Shown here: positions 22,724 through 35,869 of the stretch, in pieces
How the letters are laid out: every line of letters starts with the position of its first letter
How positions within the stretch are numbered: position 1 is the first letter of the stretch
From: Amaurobius ferox
Taxonomy: Eukaryota > Arthropoda > Arachnida > Araneae > Amaurobiidae
Assembly (NCBI GenBank): GCA_951213105.1
Contig: OX578153.1
Coordinates: forward strand, 58,538,520 to 58,602,519
DNA length: 64,000 nt
Direction: 5' to 3'
Made by a program: the position numbers and the translations under genes
The notes under the pieces: generated by a model
Seen by the model: the letters and a program-made list of their open reading frames with translations, nothing else
Database searches by the model: none
Told to the model about the DNA's origin: nothing

Positions 22724-23706
22724 TCTGATATGGGCAGCACATGACTTTCCTTATAAAATGCAATAAATTTACTACTTTTACAGTTAAAAAAAATGTTATT
22801 CTTATAGTAGATACTTATATTCTTTCCAAAATATTGAATTTTCTTCAATTAGTCGTCATTTTTGTTGATTTAGCGTCATTTTTATCCATTTGGCGAGATT
22901 TTCGTTAATTTGACAACATTTAAAAATGTCGCCAAGTTGGCGATATTCCACCAAACTCGTCGCCAAAATCTCGCCAAGCGTTATGGATGGAGAAATAAGT
23001 TATTCTTACAGCAGATAAATGATTATTGGGGTTCAAATACAAAAGTATTACTCAAAGTATTGTTTCGCGTGAGTGGAACGAGTTAGATCCACGAGAATGA
23101 TGTCACCAAATGTATCCCATGATATTACATATGAAAAGGGAACATGTATCTTAACAGTTAATATTTCTTTTTTCATATATGGGATATTTTTGATAAATTT
23201 ATTTGAAAAATGTGCAATATTTCGAGAACCGTTCAGGCTAGTGTTCTAAAGTTTATGTCAATCGTTTTCTAAGGAAAAATTACATAAGAGATTTCTACTT
23301 GCGTAACTTCATTAAAGGTCTTGATTTTTTGAAGATTTTTTAAAAATTTCACTCGAAAATTTAGGGGTGTTCTGAACATTCGATTGTGTTTTAAAACAAT
23401 AGACTTCCAGTATTCACGGGTTGTGATTTTTGTACTAAATTTCATACGAATCGCTCAATTCGTTTGTGAGATATCGTCTCCACAGACTCACTGACACACA
23501 CCCACACACACACACACACACATACTTTCACACACACACACTCACACACACATACTTTCACACACACACACACAGACATCATCTCAAAAATGTTCGATTC
23601 TTGATCAGGGATGCTTGAGACGTGCTCTCCCGTCGAAAACTTGAATTTGAATTTTCGACTCCGTCACAATACTTTCCTTATACATTATGTATATAAGGAA
23701 AGTAAT
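22724..23706 (+). mobile_element. Family B element, copy B4
   Basis: A full-length copy from TCTGATATGGGCAGCACATG to TATAAGGAAAGTAATAA. The CTCGAG core has mutated to TTTCGAGAACCG. The CA tract carries two ATACTTTCAC interruptions. Confidence 0.85.
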
Positions 23707-23934
23707 AAAATAAATTATTAGCTACTTCAAAATGGAATCTGGCATGAGAAATTTGAGTTGAGCCACACTCCAGTTGATTTATTCTAACCATCCCCAACAA
23801 AAATTAGCCCCTATAAAAATTATCTGCATTTCTTACACATATGTACCGAAACCGTCACTCATTTATACCCTGATTCTAAAATTTTCACACAAATCAACTT
23901 CATGAAATCTTTAGCTAAAAGTCAACCCTTTATT

Positions 23935-24270
23935 GACGAAGTGCCAGAAAAACATCTTCTAGCATTTTATCATCTCACTCAACGCTTGTTCATTTCAATC
24001 CCGAGCCAATGAAATTTTAAGAATCAATTTCATTTCCTTAACACCCTCCACAAAATAACAAGTGAACTGAGGTGGGTAACAAAAATTTCCCCACTCCTGA
24101 AAACCCCCTCCCTTGTTTTGGGAAATCAATAGAGAGAATCGCTAGAAAAGAAGACCGTCCGTTCTGGATTTCTGGATTTTGAGTCATCTCTAATAACCAG
24201 TATAGCGTAAAAGTATTCTCCCTTACTTATCCGCAGAACCCTATTTCTTTAAACGGGTAAATGAAGAAAA
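23935..24270 (+). repeat. Dispersed repeat family E, copy 3
   Basis: Close to copy 2 (shared GAACTGAGGTGGGTAACA-type and CCGTTCTGGATTTC phrases). Family B copy B5 has inserted at its right edge. Confidence 0.7.
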
Positions 24271-24286
24271 CGTGGAATAGATGCTT

Positions 24287-24592
24287 ATTACTTTCCTTAT
24301 ATACATAATGTATAAGGAAAGTATTGTGACGGGGGGTCCAAAATTCGAATTCGAGTTTTTCAAGGAGAGCACGTTTCAAGCATCCGTGAACACGAATCAA
24401 ACGTTTTTCAAAGAAACGAGATTATGGCTGTGTGTGTGTGTGTCAATGAGTCTGTGGAGACGATATCTCACGAACGAATGGAGCGATTCAAATGAAATTT
24501 GGTATAAAAATTACAATCCGTGAATACTGAAAGTCTATTGTTTTTATACGCAATCAAATGCTCAGAAGCCCCTAAATTTTCAAGCGAAACGG
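24287..24592 (-). mobile_element. Family B fragment, copy B5
   Basis: Only the hairpin-side 300 bp or so are present: hairpin, CGAATTCGAG phrase, short TG tract, and the AACGAATGGAGCGATTC segment. The copy stops at about 24592. Confidence 0.8.
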
Positions 24593-24867
24593 TGTGTTTT
24601 TCCGGGGAGACGCACTTCGAAATGTCTACCCGGTAAGGTGATATTGCATTAGGAATGGAACGGAACTAAAAGGAAATACACATTTAAGTGCCTTATAGGA
24701 TCAGATAGAAGTGTCTATAAACTGAAGGTTTTTTATGGGAAGGAATAAAAATGATTTTTCTTTCATCTCGATGGGATTTCGTTTCTTTTACCTGAATCGT
24801 TTTTCCTCAAACATGTTCATTGGCTGATGACTCTAGGGAGTCGTTTTAAAATTTAACAGCAAACTTA

Positions 24868-26105
24868 ATTGAGAGAATCGCTAAATTATAAGGGTTTTGA
24901 TATTTTTGATAAGAAATTATTCTATGAGAATTATACATTACACGTTTAATAAGTGAAAAAGTAAACCTTAGCTTACTGGTACATTTATTTTCTTAATTGC
25001 TTTCCTGAAATTTTATATTCTAATTAAAATGTAGTGTCGATATGCTTTAATATATTAATCGCTACATTTTAGATTAATTTCTATATTTTAATATATTTTA
25101 TTAAATCGCTGCATTTTAATATTAATTTCTATATTTTAATATATTTTATTAAATCGCTGCATTTCAATATTAATTTCTGTATTTTAATATATTTTAATAA
25201 ATCGCTATATTTTAATATTAATTTCTATATTTTAATATATTTTAATAAATCGCTATATTTTAATATTAATTTCTGTATTTTAATATATTTTAATAAATCG
25301 CTATATTTTAATATTAATTTCTGTATTTTAATATATTTTAATAAATCGCTATATTTTAATATTAATTTCTATATTTTAATACATTTTAATAAATCGCTAT
25401 ATTTTAATATTAATTTGAATATTTTAGTATATTTTAATAAATCGCTATATTTTAATATTAACTTCTATATTTTAATATATTTTAATAAATGGCTATATCT
25501 TAATATTAATTTCTATATTATAATATATTTTAACAAGTTGCTATATTTTAATATTAATTTCTATATTATAATATATTTTAATAAATCGCTATATTTTAAT
25601 ATTAATTTCTATATTTTAATATATTTTAATAAATCGCTATATTTTAATATTAATTTCTATATTTTAATATATTTTAATAAATCGCTATATTTTAATATTT
25701 TATAGAATCGCTAAACTATAAGGGTTTTGACATTTTTGATAAGGAATGCTTCTATGTGAATCATAAATTAAACGTTTAATAAATGAACGTTTAATAAGTG
25801 ATACATTTTTTTCTAAATTATTTTCCTGGATTTTTACATTCTAATTAAAATATAGTTTCGCTATATTTTGATATTTTAATCGCTATATTTTAACATTAAA
25901 AGCTCTATTTTAACATATTTTAATAAATCGCTATATCTTCATATTTTATAGAATCGATAAATTATAGGGGGTTGACATTTTTTGATAAGGAATTTTTCTA
26001 TGTGAATCATAATTAAAACTTTTAATAAGTGAAAAGTAAACCTTGGTGAATAAATAGTACATTTATTTTCCTGGATTTTTATACACTGATTAAAATAAAA
26101 TTTCT
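24868..26105. repeat. 48-bp minisatellite within a block-array repeat
   Basis: From about 25060 to 25700 a 48-bp AT-only unit (TAAATCGCTATATTTTAATA plus TTTCTATATTTTAATATATT) is repeated about 13 times. A flanking block of about 190 bp (AATCGCTAAATTATAAGGG...CATTCTAATTAAAAT-like) occurs at 24868-25060, 25705-25890 and 25945-26105, with a short array between the last two. A 96-codon ORF over it is only the period-16 translation of the repeat. Confidence 0.9.
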
Positions 26106-26254
26106 TGCATATGTGCTTTTTTCCAGCATTCAGCGTTTCCAACAGTTAACGTTAATTTTGTGCAATGAATTATGAAAGAAAGAAAAAAGGAAGTGAATTT
26201 GATTATGTAGGGAAAGTGATGATCTCTGCACATCATATTTTCGGCGGCGAACAC

Positions 26255-26640
26255 AAATACATATTGTTCTTCTCATTTCTAGACGAATAAAATTATATGA
26301 ATCAATATTCATCTGCTTGTCAACCCCACAGAATAAAAACGAGGAAATAAGTGGCATGTACAATATATAGATATTCCTCTCTCCTAACCCCCCTTCTCTT
26401 CACTTTGTTTTTTTAAATCCAGTGGAGGGAGGAGGGGTGTACAATCGGTTGGAAAGAAGTTCCCCAATTGCGGAATTACGTATTTTGAGTCATCTCATAG
26501 CGTAAAAGCATTCTTCTCTTATCTGCTATTCGCTCTTTCTTGAAGTCGATGGTGAGAGACCGAAAGAGGGAGAGAACTTTTCTTTTAAATTTTATAAGAT
26601 TATAAATATTCGCTTAACTGCTGTCTAAAATAGTCTGACA
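26255..26640 (+). repeat. Dispersed repeat family E, copy 4
   Basis: Shares TTCATCTGCTTGTCAACCCC, TTTTGAGTCATCTCATAGCG and TAGTCTGACAA with the other copies. More diverged than copies 2 and 3. Confidence 0.6.
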
Positions 26641-26649
26641 ATTTTCAAT

Positions 26650-27770
26650 ACCTTTATTCTTTTATTATTCTCTTAATTCTTGTATTGCTTTATATACCGG
26701 TATTTTTTTACAGTAACTTTAATGAATAGTTTTTTTTCTTTATTTTAAAATTTTTTATAACATTATGTCATTCAACTTCTGAAACAGATGGATTGTTGCA
26801 TTTTTTTATATACTACGTAATCACTTATTATTTTATTCAGTATTAAGTTTTTAGCGCATGTTCTTTGAAGTTAGTTGATATTTCTCATTTTGTTCCCAAA
26901 ATCACTTTTTCTTACTATTTCTTTTCTCAAAATGCGTTCAAATTCGCACTTTTAATTCATAATATTCGTTTAGTAATGTATCGATATTTATCACTATCGT
27001 TTCTTACTGCATCGACACTGTCTAGTATGGACGGAAAGACAACATACCATCTCAGCCAAAGGAAGATAAATCTCCAGAAAGTTTCACACGTGATCCAGGT
27101 AGTATGAAGTAGTTGCCATCTAAAACAATAAATTCCAAACGTTACCTTTCATACCAAACCAAAATGAGTTACTACCAAAGCCGAAATTAACGATTCAACT
27201 GTATTGATGAGTCCATCACTAATTCTTACTAAAATTTATTGAGTCTAGGAAAATATACATTTCTGCAAGAACAGGAATACTATAATTATGAGATTGCCCA
27301 ATAAATTCAAAGATATGGCTACAAGTATATCTTCCTATTTGTCCCTTCAGATCAATAAGATTATCACTTACACAACTCCATTTACATACCCTTTCTCATT
27401 CAACCCTGAATAATGGGGATTTAAGTGGGTACCATACCAGAAGACAGTTCCTTCCTCCCCATCCCTTCTCTAACATCCTCCTCTTATTCTCCTCCATCTC
27501 CTCCCGCAGCGGAGGACCGACCATCCCGAGCTGCAAAGAATATCCGTTGTACTGGAATTCCGTGTTTGAACATTGTGAGTCAGTCTTCAGTGTTTCTTGG
27601 AGCGTGAAGTATCTGTCGTCATCTCCTTATTCAGAATTGTTGGTAATCAAGCAGAGTCATGGCAGTAGTGCGATTGTAAAAAAATTCACGTAGATAACTC
27701 ATGGCATACCCAACAGTCTGCAATTTGTTTTCTTTATAATAAGGAACCCTTTGCATACAACAGCCCTAGT
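26650..27770. other. Unassigned DNA
   Basis: A slightly richer CT patch lies at 27440-27530 (TCCTCCTCTTATTCTCCTCC). An 80-codon and a 60-codon ORF have no recognisable domain. Confidence 0.4.
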
Positions 27771-27824
27771 AACAATCCAATATTGGCTTTTCATTGCCTC
27801 CAATATTGGACCAATATAAAAAAA

Positions 27825-28570
27825 TCTGATGTGGGCAGCACATGACTTTCCCTGCAGATTCATATTCACGTTCCCTTTATTTTAATTAAATTTAATTAAC
27901 TTTTAATTCAATTTTCTTTCTCATTTGGTAACTGGACTTATTTTCAAAGGTAGCGTAGAGAAAATACGAAAAAACTAAAATATCTCGAGAACGGCTAGTC
28001 CAAGTGTAATGGGGTCGGTCTTATTCTTTTCTTCATTAAAAATTACGTATTTAACGTATTAAACAAGCATTTAATGAATATATTTGAGCATACATAATTT
28101 TTTATTTTAGATTTTTGCGGGCCATTATGCAAAAAAAGGCAGGTTATTTTTTTCCGAATCATACCAAAATCTGATCAGCACCAGGGTGTCCTACAAATGA
28201 CGTATCTACAGAATTTTGTGAAATTCGGCCCATTAGTTTTTCAGCTAGAGTGGATACAAGCTTTTGGTGCCCATTTCGCAAAGAAAGGCGGGTTCTTTTA
28301 TCCCGAGTCATACCTAAAACTAATCAGCACTATATTCGCCCACAAGTGACTTACCTACCAAATTTTGTGAAATTCGGTCCATTAGTTTTTTAGTTAGAGT
28401 GGATACAAAATCTGCACAAACAGACACGCACACAGACGTCACGCTAAAAATAGTTTTTTCGTATTCTAGAGATCCTGAAACGTGTAGACCCGTCGTAAAC
28501 TCGAGTTGCGATTTTCGGCATGATTCCAATACTTTCCCTATATACGACCATGTATTGCAGGGAAAGTAAA
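27825..28570 (+). mobile_element. Family A element, copy A4
   Basis: A full-length copy from TCTGATGTGGGCAGCACATG plus ACTTTCCCTGCAG to the hairpin and GCAGGGAAAGTAAAAA. It has inserted into a stretch rich in CCAATATTGG words, which lie on both sides (27774-27818 and 28600-28735). Confidence 0.88.
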
Positions 28571-30396
28571 AATGGATATTTTGTGGGAAATTGGCCCAAT
28601 TTTGGCCTAAAATATTGGGACAATATGAAGCCAATATTGGCGTAATATTGTAATGAAAATATTAGCCAAAACTGAAAGTCAATGTAACTCCAATATTTTT
28701 CCAATATTGAAATTACATTGGGAATATTTCCAATGTAATAGCATTTGAAATGCAATTTTGAAAGAATTAGAGTGAAAAAGAGATGTCGGGGATCACCCGA
28801 CGTCTGACAGCAACTAAAAAACTTCAATATCGTAGCCCTTCTGAACATAGGGCCCCAAAGTGTTAATTATTAAGGTAGAGCGATGATTATTTGAAGAATT
28901 TGAATGATATGTAATGATTCTGAAGTTCGATTGTTATGTTATGCTAAATTTCAATTGTCTTCAAGAAATTCAATAAACTGGTTCTGAAATTATTTTAAGC
29001 GTTCTCACAGAAACGGATAGCATTCATATGAAATTTGAATGTATAAAACAGTCTAGTGTGAATCCATTCCTATAATAAGACATATTTATTAAATAGAATT
29101 CCTAAAAACTATAAATAAAACTATACGATTTTGTGGGTCATTTCACAAAAAAAGGCTGGTACATTTTTCCCAATCCTGCCAAAATCTAATCCGCAACAAG
29201 GTCCATTATAAGTGGCTTTTCCACAGTAGCGTTGGATATTTTAAAATATGTTACCTATGTGAATTAAATACATATAAAATATAACATTTTAAATGTTTTC
29301 TTATTTCTAAATTAGTTGAACTTTTACAACAATTCTATTAAATGGTTGCTCAAAAGGGTGGACACTCTCCCCCTTGGAGATTCAAGATAACAAAAGTGAG
29401 CATCAAGCTAGACGACGTTGTACATTTCATTCTTAAGTTTAACCCCCCCCCCCCCCCCCCCAGAAAAATGTCTACGGCCGTCCATGTATGAAAGAGTGCA
29501 CTGAAAATTGGTAAGAAATCTGGAACATAAGCTTAAATGAAAATTACTGTAGTCAACAATGTCTTTAAGCATTATTGTATATTAATTATTTACAAATACT
29601 GTACTATGAAAACTTAATATCTTATAATTACAATATGCTGAGAATCCGATAGAAAATTACCAACCACTTTTTTTATCTAACCGAGATATTTTTAAAGAGA
29701 AATCAGATTTATCCTTTCTAACACTTCCAAATACGAAAACTGATGCTTCGCCATATTGATGCCGATATAAAGAGCAAAGTCTACTTTGAAAATTACTTAA
29801 GTTTAATGGTCATTATTAGTATATTTCTTCGTTTTGATATTACTTAAAGGTGGGCAAATACTAGGTTATTCGTGAAAAGTGACTCAAATTCTTAAGTATT
29901 ACAAATAATGATTATTTACTAGAAATATTAATTAATAGATTAACGTTTGAACTAAAATGGAGAATCCATTAGCCTTATCAAAGAAATGTTCTTTCTTTTA
30001 AATTCCCCACTCTAACCTACCTATCACTGATAAAACGTCACGTCCATTGACTATTTACAAAAGGTTGAAAATGGGGCATCAATAGCCACACCTTTCTGTA
30101 AGCTAGCTTCCATGTTAGTTCATCAGCGAGGGAAGAGTTTAACATTCGGTTGGTTGTAATACCACGCTTCTCGTCATAGACCACAAAGGCGGATTTCACC
30201 TTCTAAAACGTTAAGATATGCCTTTTAATGGGAAAAATACTTTAAGCAAGCAGAATGCAACAATTTTCTAAATAATACATATATATTCTCAAAGTTATAA
30301 AAAATTGTAATAAATAAAAGCATGTTTAAATAATTCTTTAAACTGGATTTTATACAGGGAAGGCTCATCTTTTTAGACTGGATGAACGCTACGTCA
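28571..30396. other. Unassigned DNA with CCAATATTGG words and a C19 run
   Basis: 28600-28735 holds several half and full copies of the palindromic word CCAATATTGG. A run of 19 C lies at 29443-29461. A faint family A internal phrase (GGCCAT-type, AAAAAAGGC) is near 29130-29215. No gene. Confidence 0.5.
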
Positions 30397-30594
30397 CTGC
30401 TTATCTACCAAATTTTGTGAAATTTGGATACATACATTGCACAGACAGACACACAGACGACAACCTAAACACGATTTTTCAAGTTCTAGAGTAATTCTTG
30501 AAACGTGTAGACTCGTGGAAAACTCGAGTTGCGATTTTCGACACAATTCCAATACTTTCCCTAAACATTACCATGTATTGCAAGGAAAGTAAAA
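30397..30594 (+). mobile_element. Family A fragment, copy A5 (internal deletion)
   Basis: The hairpin-side 200 bp only, from CTACCAAATTTTGTGAAATT to GCAAGGAAAGTAAA. Part of the CAAATTTGG-to-GATACATAC spacing found in other copies is also missing. Confidence 0.75.
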
Positions 30595-30706
30595 TGTGTC
30601 CGATTTTATTCAATGTAATAAAACTCAATTTAACGCATTTGACTAAAAAAGACAACGAAAATGAACTTGAATCAGGAGTGAAAATCATGTGCTGTCTACA
30701 TCTGAT

Positions 30707-31462
30707 TTTTACTTTCCCTGCAATACATGGTAATGTATAGGGAAAGTATTGGAATCATGCCGAAAATCACAACTCGAGTTTTCGACGGATCTACACGTTT
30801 CGAGACCTCTAGAATACGAAAAAACTATTTTTAGCGTGACGTCTGTGTGTCTGTTTGTGTGTCTGTCTGTCTGAGCAGATTTTGTATCCACTCTAACTTA
30901 AAAACTAATGAACCGAATTTCACAAAATTTGGTAGGTAAGTTACTTGTGAGCGAGTCTGGTGCTGATTAGTTTTGGGTACGATTCGGAATAAAAGAACCC
31001 GCCTGTTTTTGCGAAATGGCCCGCAAAAGCTTGTATCCACTCTAACTGAAAAACTGATGGACCGAATTTCACAAAATGCCGTAGATGAGTCACTTGTGGG
31101 TTACCTTGGTGCTGATTAGATTTTGGTATGATTCGGAAAAAATGACCTGCCTTTTTTTGCAAAATGGACCTCAAAAATCGTCCAAATCTAAACTAAAGAA
31201 CTGGGTATACTCAAATAATCCATTAAATGCTAATTTAATACGTAATTTTTAACGACGAAAAGAATAAGACCAACCCCATTACATTAGGACTAGCCGTTCT
31301 CGAGATATTTTAGTTTTTCGTACTTTCCCTACGCCACCTTTGAAAATAAACCCGGTTACCGCATGAGAACGAAAATTGAATTAAAAGTGAAATAAATTTA
31401 GTTAAAATAAAGAGAACGTTAATATAAGTCTGCAGGGAAAGTCATGTGCTGCCCACATCAGA
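30707..31462 (-). mobile_element. Family A element, copy A6
   Basis: A full-length minus-strand copy. To its left, 30640-30705 is the 5' end of another copy (TCATGTGCTGTCTACATCTGA). To its right copy A7 follows directly. Confidence 0.88.
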
Positions 31463-31463
31463 C

Positions 31464-32241
31464 TTTTACTTTCCTTGCAATACATGGTAAAGCATAGGGA
31501 AAATATTGGAGTCATGACGAAAATCGCAACTAAAGTTTTCGACGGATCTACACGTTTCGAGACCTCTAGAATACAAAAAAACTATTTTTAGCGTGACGTC
31601 TGTGTGTGTGTGTGTGTCTATGTGTCTATCTATCTGTGTGTCTGTCTGTGCAATGTATGTATCCACTCTAACTCAAAAACTAATGGACCGAATTTCAGAA
31701 AATTTGGTAGTTAAGTCCCTTGGGTGTGACCCTGGTGCTGATTAGTATTTCGTACGATTCGGGATAAAAGAATCCGCCTTTTTTTGCGAAATGGTCCGTA
31801 TAAATTACCTGTATCTACTCTAGCTGAAAAACTAATGGACCAAATTCCACAAAATTCGGCAGATAAGTCGCTTTGGGGTCACTCTGGTGCTGATTAGATT
31901 TTGGTACGAATCAGAAAAAATAACCTGCCTTTTCTTGCAAAATGGCCCGCAAAAATCGGCAAAATCTAAGATAAAAAACTACGTATTCTCAAATATATCC
32001 ATTAAATGCTTATTTTATACGTAATTTTTAACGAAGAAAAGAATAAAATCAACCCCATTACACTAGGACTAACAGTTCTCGGGATATTTTAGTTTTTTGT
32101 ATTTCCTCTACGCCACCTTTGAAAATGAGTCCAGTTACCAAATGAGAACAAAAATTGAATTAAATGTGAATTAAATTTAATTAAAATAAAGAGATCGTGG
32201 ATATAAGTCTGCAGGGAAAGTCATGTGCTGCCCACATAAGA
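31464..32241 (-). mobile_element. Family A element, copy A7 (tandem with A6)
   Basis: It starts directly at the end of A6 through CCCACATCAGACTTTTACTT, an exact head-to-tail junction with about five A/T bases between termini. It ends at CCCACATAAGA. Confidence 0.88.
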
Positions 32242-35200
32242 TTTTTTATATTCTGGAGTAAATAGATTTTAACACTCTTTAATAAATGAATATACAACAA
32301 AGTCGAGGAGCTTTAGATATTATAATATACAGGTATTTTAATATAATTTTATTTTTATTTCTGCTAAAATCAAAACATGTTTATTCGATTTTTAAGACAC
32401 ACATTTTTAATATCGCCTTCACCGCAAACTGTAACTGTCTTAATGCTGCTTCGCTACTAGTAACATTAGAAGGCATTTTTCTCATAAATCGAGGATTTCT
32501 TTTTAAACCAATTTTACGTTTTCATTCCAAATCTGGAAGCAGCTGTCTCCCGGGATTTAACCTCCGCCTGCAGCAATTATCTGATTCCACCGAAAATCGC
32601 ACAAGTAGCGAGAAATTTAAGATAACTTCAAGCAATAATAATTGCGTTTCCTAATTTCATTTATGAAATCTGTCATTTTTCCCGCCGTAGAATAAGAGTT
32701 TATCTGCTCCAAGTGCTAAAATTAATACACTTCTGAAATATAATATTCCATTTCAGATATTAATAGATAATTTTTCTTTCTGTCTAAAAGCAAAGTCTTG
32801 TCAGTTCTTTCTATTTTAAACTGTTTATCTTGTTGTTGAATTTTAAATTTGAAAGAAGCTTTATAAAAGCCTGGAAGCTGCAGTGAGGAAAATTCTTCAA
32901 GATTATTAACTTAAGATAAAATATGATTAAGGCAACATTATTTCACAACTAATAACTAAAATTTAACTTAAATATTTGCATCTGTAATAAGCGCAAATTA
33001 TAATTGAATCAGTCATTTTGAAAACATCATAAGTCACGTTTTTTACGAAAACTAAATTAATTATTGCGGTTTTGAAGTCTTTGAAGATAGTTTCATATGT
33101 TGTGAAAAGCAAAATTATCACTGAGTTTAATGTGTAATATAGTCTCAACATTTTTACCATCAAAATAAACTTATGTTACTAATAAAATACCGATAAATAA
33201 AAAGAACATCGACAATGAAAACGACTTCAATAATATAATTCCAGATGAACCTCAAAACCATGGAGTTAGAAAAAAAGCGATAAAACTCCTATGGATGAAA
33301 CACTTGAAAATGAAATGATGCTTTGAGAATCATATCTAGGTGTCGCTAAGTGTCGCTAGGTGTCGCTAGTTGATATCGTTAGTTGACACAACAGACAGGT
33401 ATAGTATTTAGTATATGTATTTTGATTATATTTAATTTAAGGATTCGCTAATGATGAGTATAATCAACCAGTATTTTTTCATAGTTGCAGGATAGAGTAC
33501 AGAATATATGGAGATAAAAATAAATTAATAGGTAAAATAATTTAAAATACGTAGGAATATTCTTTATTGTCTCAGTTCTACTTTGCGATGCGCTAATAAT
33601 TTAGTTTTAGAAACTGGACAGTTTAAATAAATATCTTAGGCTTTTCTCTATAGAAATGCATACAATACAGGACTACTTGTCTTATCTCAGAGCAACCTGA
33701 ATTATTGCCTCAAACGATATTGGCGTTTATTTAATATGAAATTTTATCTCTTTACTTTTAACTCCATGATGTGTTTGTTTTCCAGACGATTTCTATTTAA
33801 TTTATACGATATAAATAATGTATACTCCATGATCAAAACTTTTAAGAAGAAATGCTGAACTGGATAACTAAACAAGCGGAAGCACCAATGAAAACGAGGT
33901 AGAAACAGATGGCAAATATCACTATGTGTTTTAAACAAATGTCTTGAAATTCTTACACATATATTTATAACGATGCTACTAAATAAACAGGTGCTTCATA
34001 TATTTTTACCATAATAGTTATTTTTTAAGTATTTTCTGTTCCTCTGTTTCTAGCAAAAACGCCATAATTCAATGAACGTAAAATTATATATTTTAAAAAA
34101 ATTTCAACAAAACTTCTTGTTGCAACAAAAATTAATACTAAATATGTTAAAACATAATGTGTTAAAATGTTTTAACTATCTTAATTTTATTCCGATTTAT
34201 ACAGTTTTTATTGATTCCTGTAAATTTTTGAAAATGGGACTTACGCTGTTTTTTAAATGAACGATTAATTTGAATGAACAGTTGTCATTCGGGGGATCTT
34301 TCTGTAACTTCCCTGACTTTGTTTTTATTTTTCAATGAACTCATAAATTTTTAATAGCTGATTTTAAGTATAACCTCAGAGCATCAACAATCGTGAATGG
34401 AGTAACCACCAACATTTTTAGTGCAGTTTGATACCAACTTTAGAACGCTTCCTAACGATGCATTTTATAATCAATACCATATAGAGATGGGGAATAACTA
34501 AATAACTTATCCATCCAATCCTAAACAACCAATCCATCAGATAAACTTGATTTTGAAGCGTAATTGAGCTAATTCATTGAAATGGGCTAAGTCTGGTCAA
34601 GAAAGAATTTTATATTAACCTATATTTTCCATTAATAAAGATTACTATCACCTCCATGTGTGCAATAATGGCGTGAAAGTGGCATATTTGGGGTTTAACA
34701 TTATTCATAACCTATGCACACAGTCATGCTGCTTGGATAACACAAAAATACACAATTCAGAACTATTTAAACTGGTAGAATTAATAAGGCCATAGAAATG
34801 ACATCAGATAAAAGCACGCTTCATTGTTATAAGTATTTTAAATTAAAGCTTAAGGAATTGATAGCTTACCTCCTAAAATAAATAGCTGGCCATCAAAATG
34901 GTTAACTATAACATCATCTCACTGTTAAGGTTCTTGACTTTATTGCCTTCTAGGGTATTTTTGTGGAATCATAAGAATTTTCCATGAAGAAATCATGATT
35001 CTAGGGATATTACTTTACGAGTTCACAAGAAAAATGTTTTTAATATTTTTCAACCCTTTCTTCAAAATATGAAAAAAATAATGTTTCTTAATTAACTTTG
35101 ATTATTTCATTTCGTGATTTTTCTTATATTTTAGAAGAAATAGCTACGATATTATACAAAAATAATCGTGGAGACATACCATAGAGGTGACATCCAGAAT

Positions 35201-35625
35201 ATTTTGAATATTTTTTTAAACAGTAAAACCATATAATTATCGTAAAATGCAGTTGACATAAAACAATTTGATGCTTCGCAATTATTTAAATGAATATTTG
35301 ACTATTTATTTAAATAAAATTTTGAAAAAATTGGCAGAGACACAAATTTCCACTAAATTTCAGAATGACCCAGTGAATGTTTTGAAGGAATGCAACATGG
35401 ATCTCTTTTTATCCAAAACATGTCTTAGATTTTTTTAAACGAACCCAACAGATAGCAGACCCCACCAAAACTGTTCCACTCCCACATAAATTTTGAATTG
35501 CTTCTGCCTATACCATCAATGCAGTTCAATTTCATATGTGATTAAAATTTATTTTCTACTTTTTGGTGCGCCATTGTGGTTTAGGGGAAGACATTGAAAA
35601 ACTATATATATTATAAAACCAAAAG
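32242..35625. other. 3.4 kb of unassigned AT-rich DNA
   Basis: The longest ORF is 122 codons (32286-32654), with no domain that I recognise. A short GTGTCGCTAAG/GTGTCGCTAGG tandem lies at 33343-33370. I see no gene, RNA or mobile element. Confidence 0.45.
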
Positions 35626-35675
35626 AGTAAAAAATAAATTATGAGAAGTATTTTTCTCATAATTTATTTTTTACT
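35626..35675. repeat. Perfect hairpin, 22-bp arms
   Basis: 35626-35647 and 35654-35675 are exact complements (AGTAAAAAATAAATTATGAG + AA) around a 6-bp loop. AT-only arms make it a candidate MITE remnant or cruciform. Confidence 0.9.
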
Positions 35676-35869
35676 TTTTTGTTTTCATATTTATTACTTA
35701 ACGTAATGTAGCATTACATATGGATCGACTTATTAAAATCAGAAAACATTTTATCCACATTAACTTTGCAAAGAAAATGCATGGAAAGACAAAAATATAG
35801 GCATGGCTTACATAAATAGAGAAACGACATAACCAAATAGCGCAAAAAGTTTATAGATGAAGATGTTAC

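Noticed and set aside
25415..25705. 96-codon ORF with a 16-residue period
   Set aside because: The period equals the 48-bp minisatellite; there is no independent coding evidence.
32286..32654. 122-codon ORF as a host exon
   Set aside because: I see no domain, no clear splice sites or neighbouring exons, and the composition matches its surroundings.
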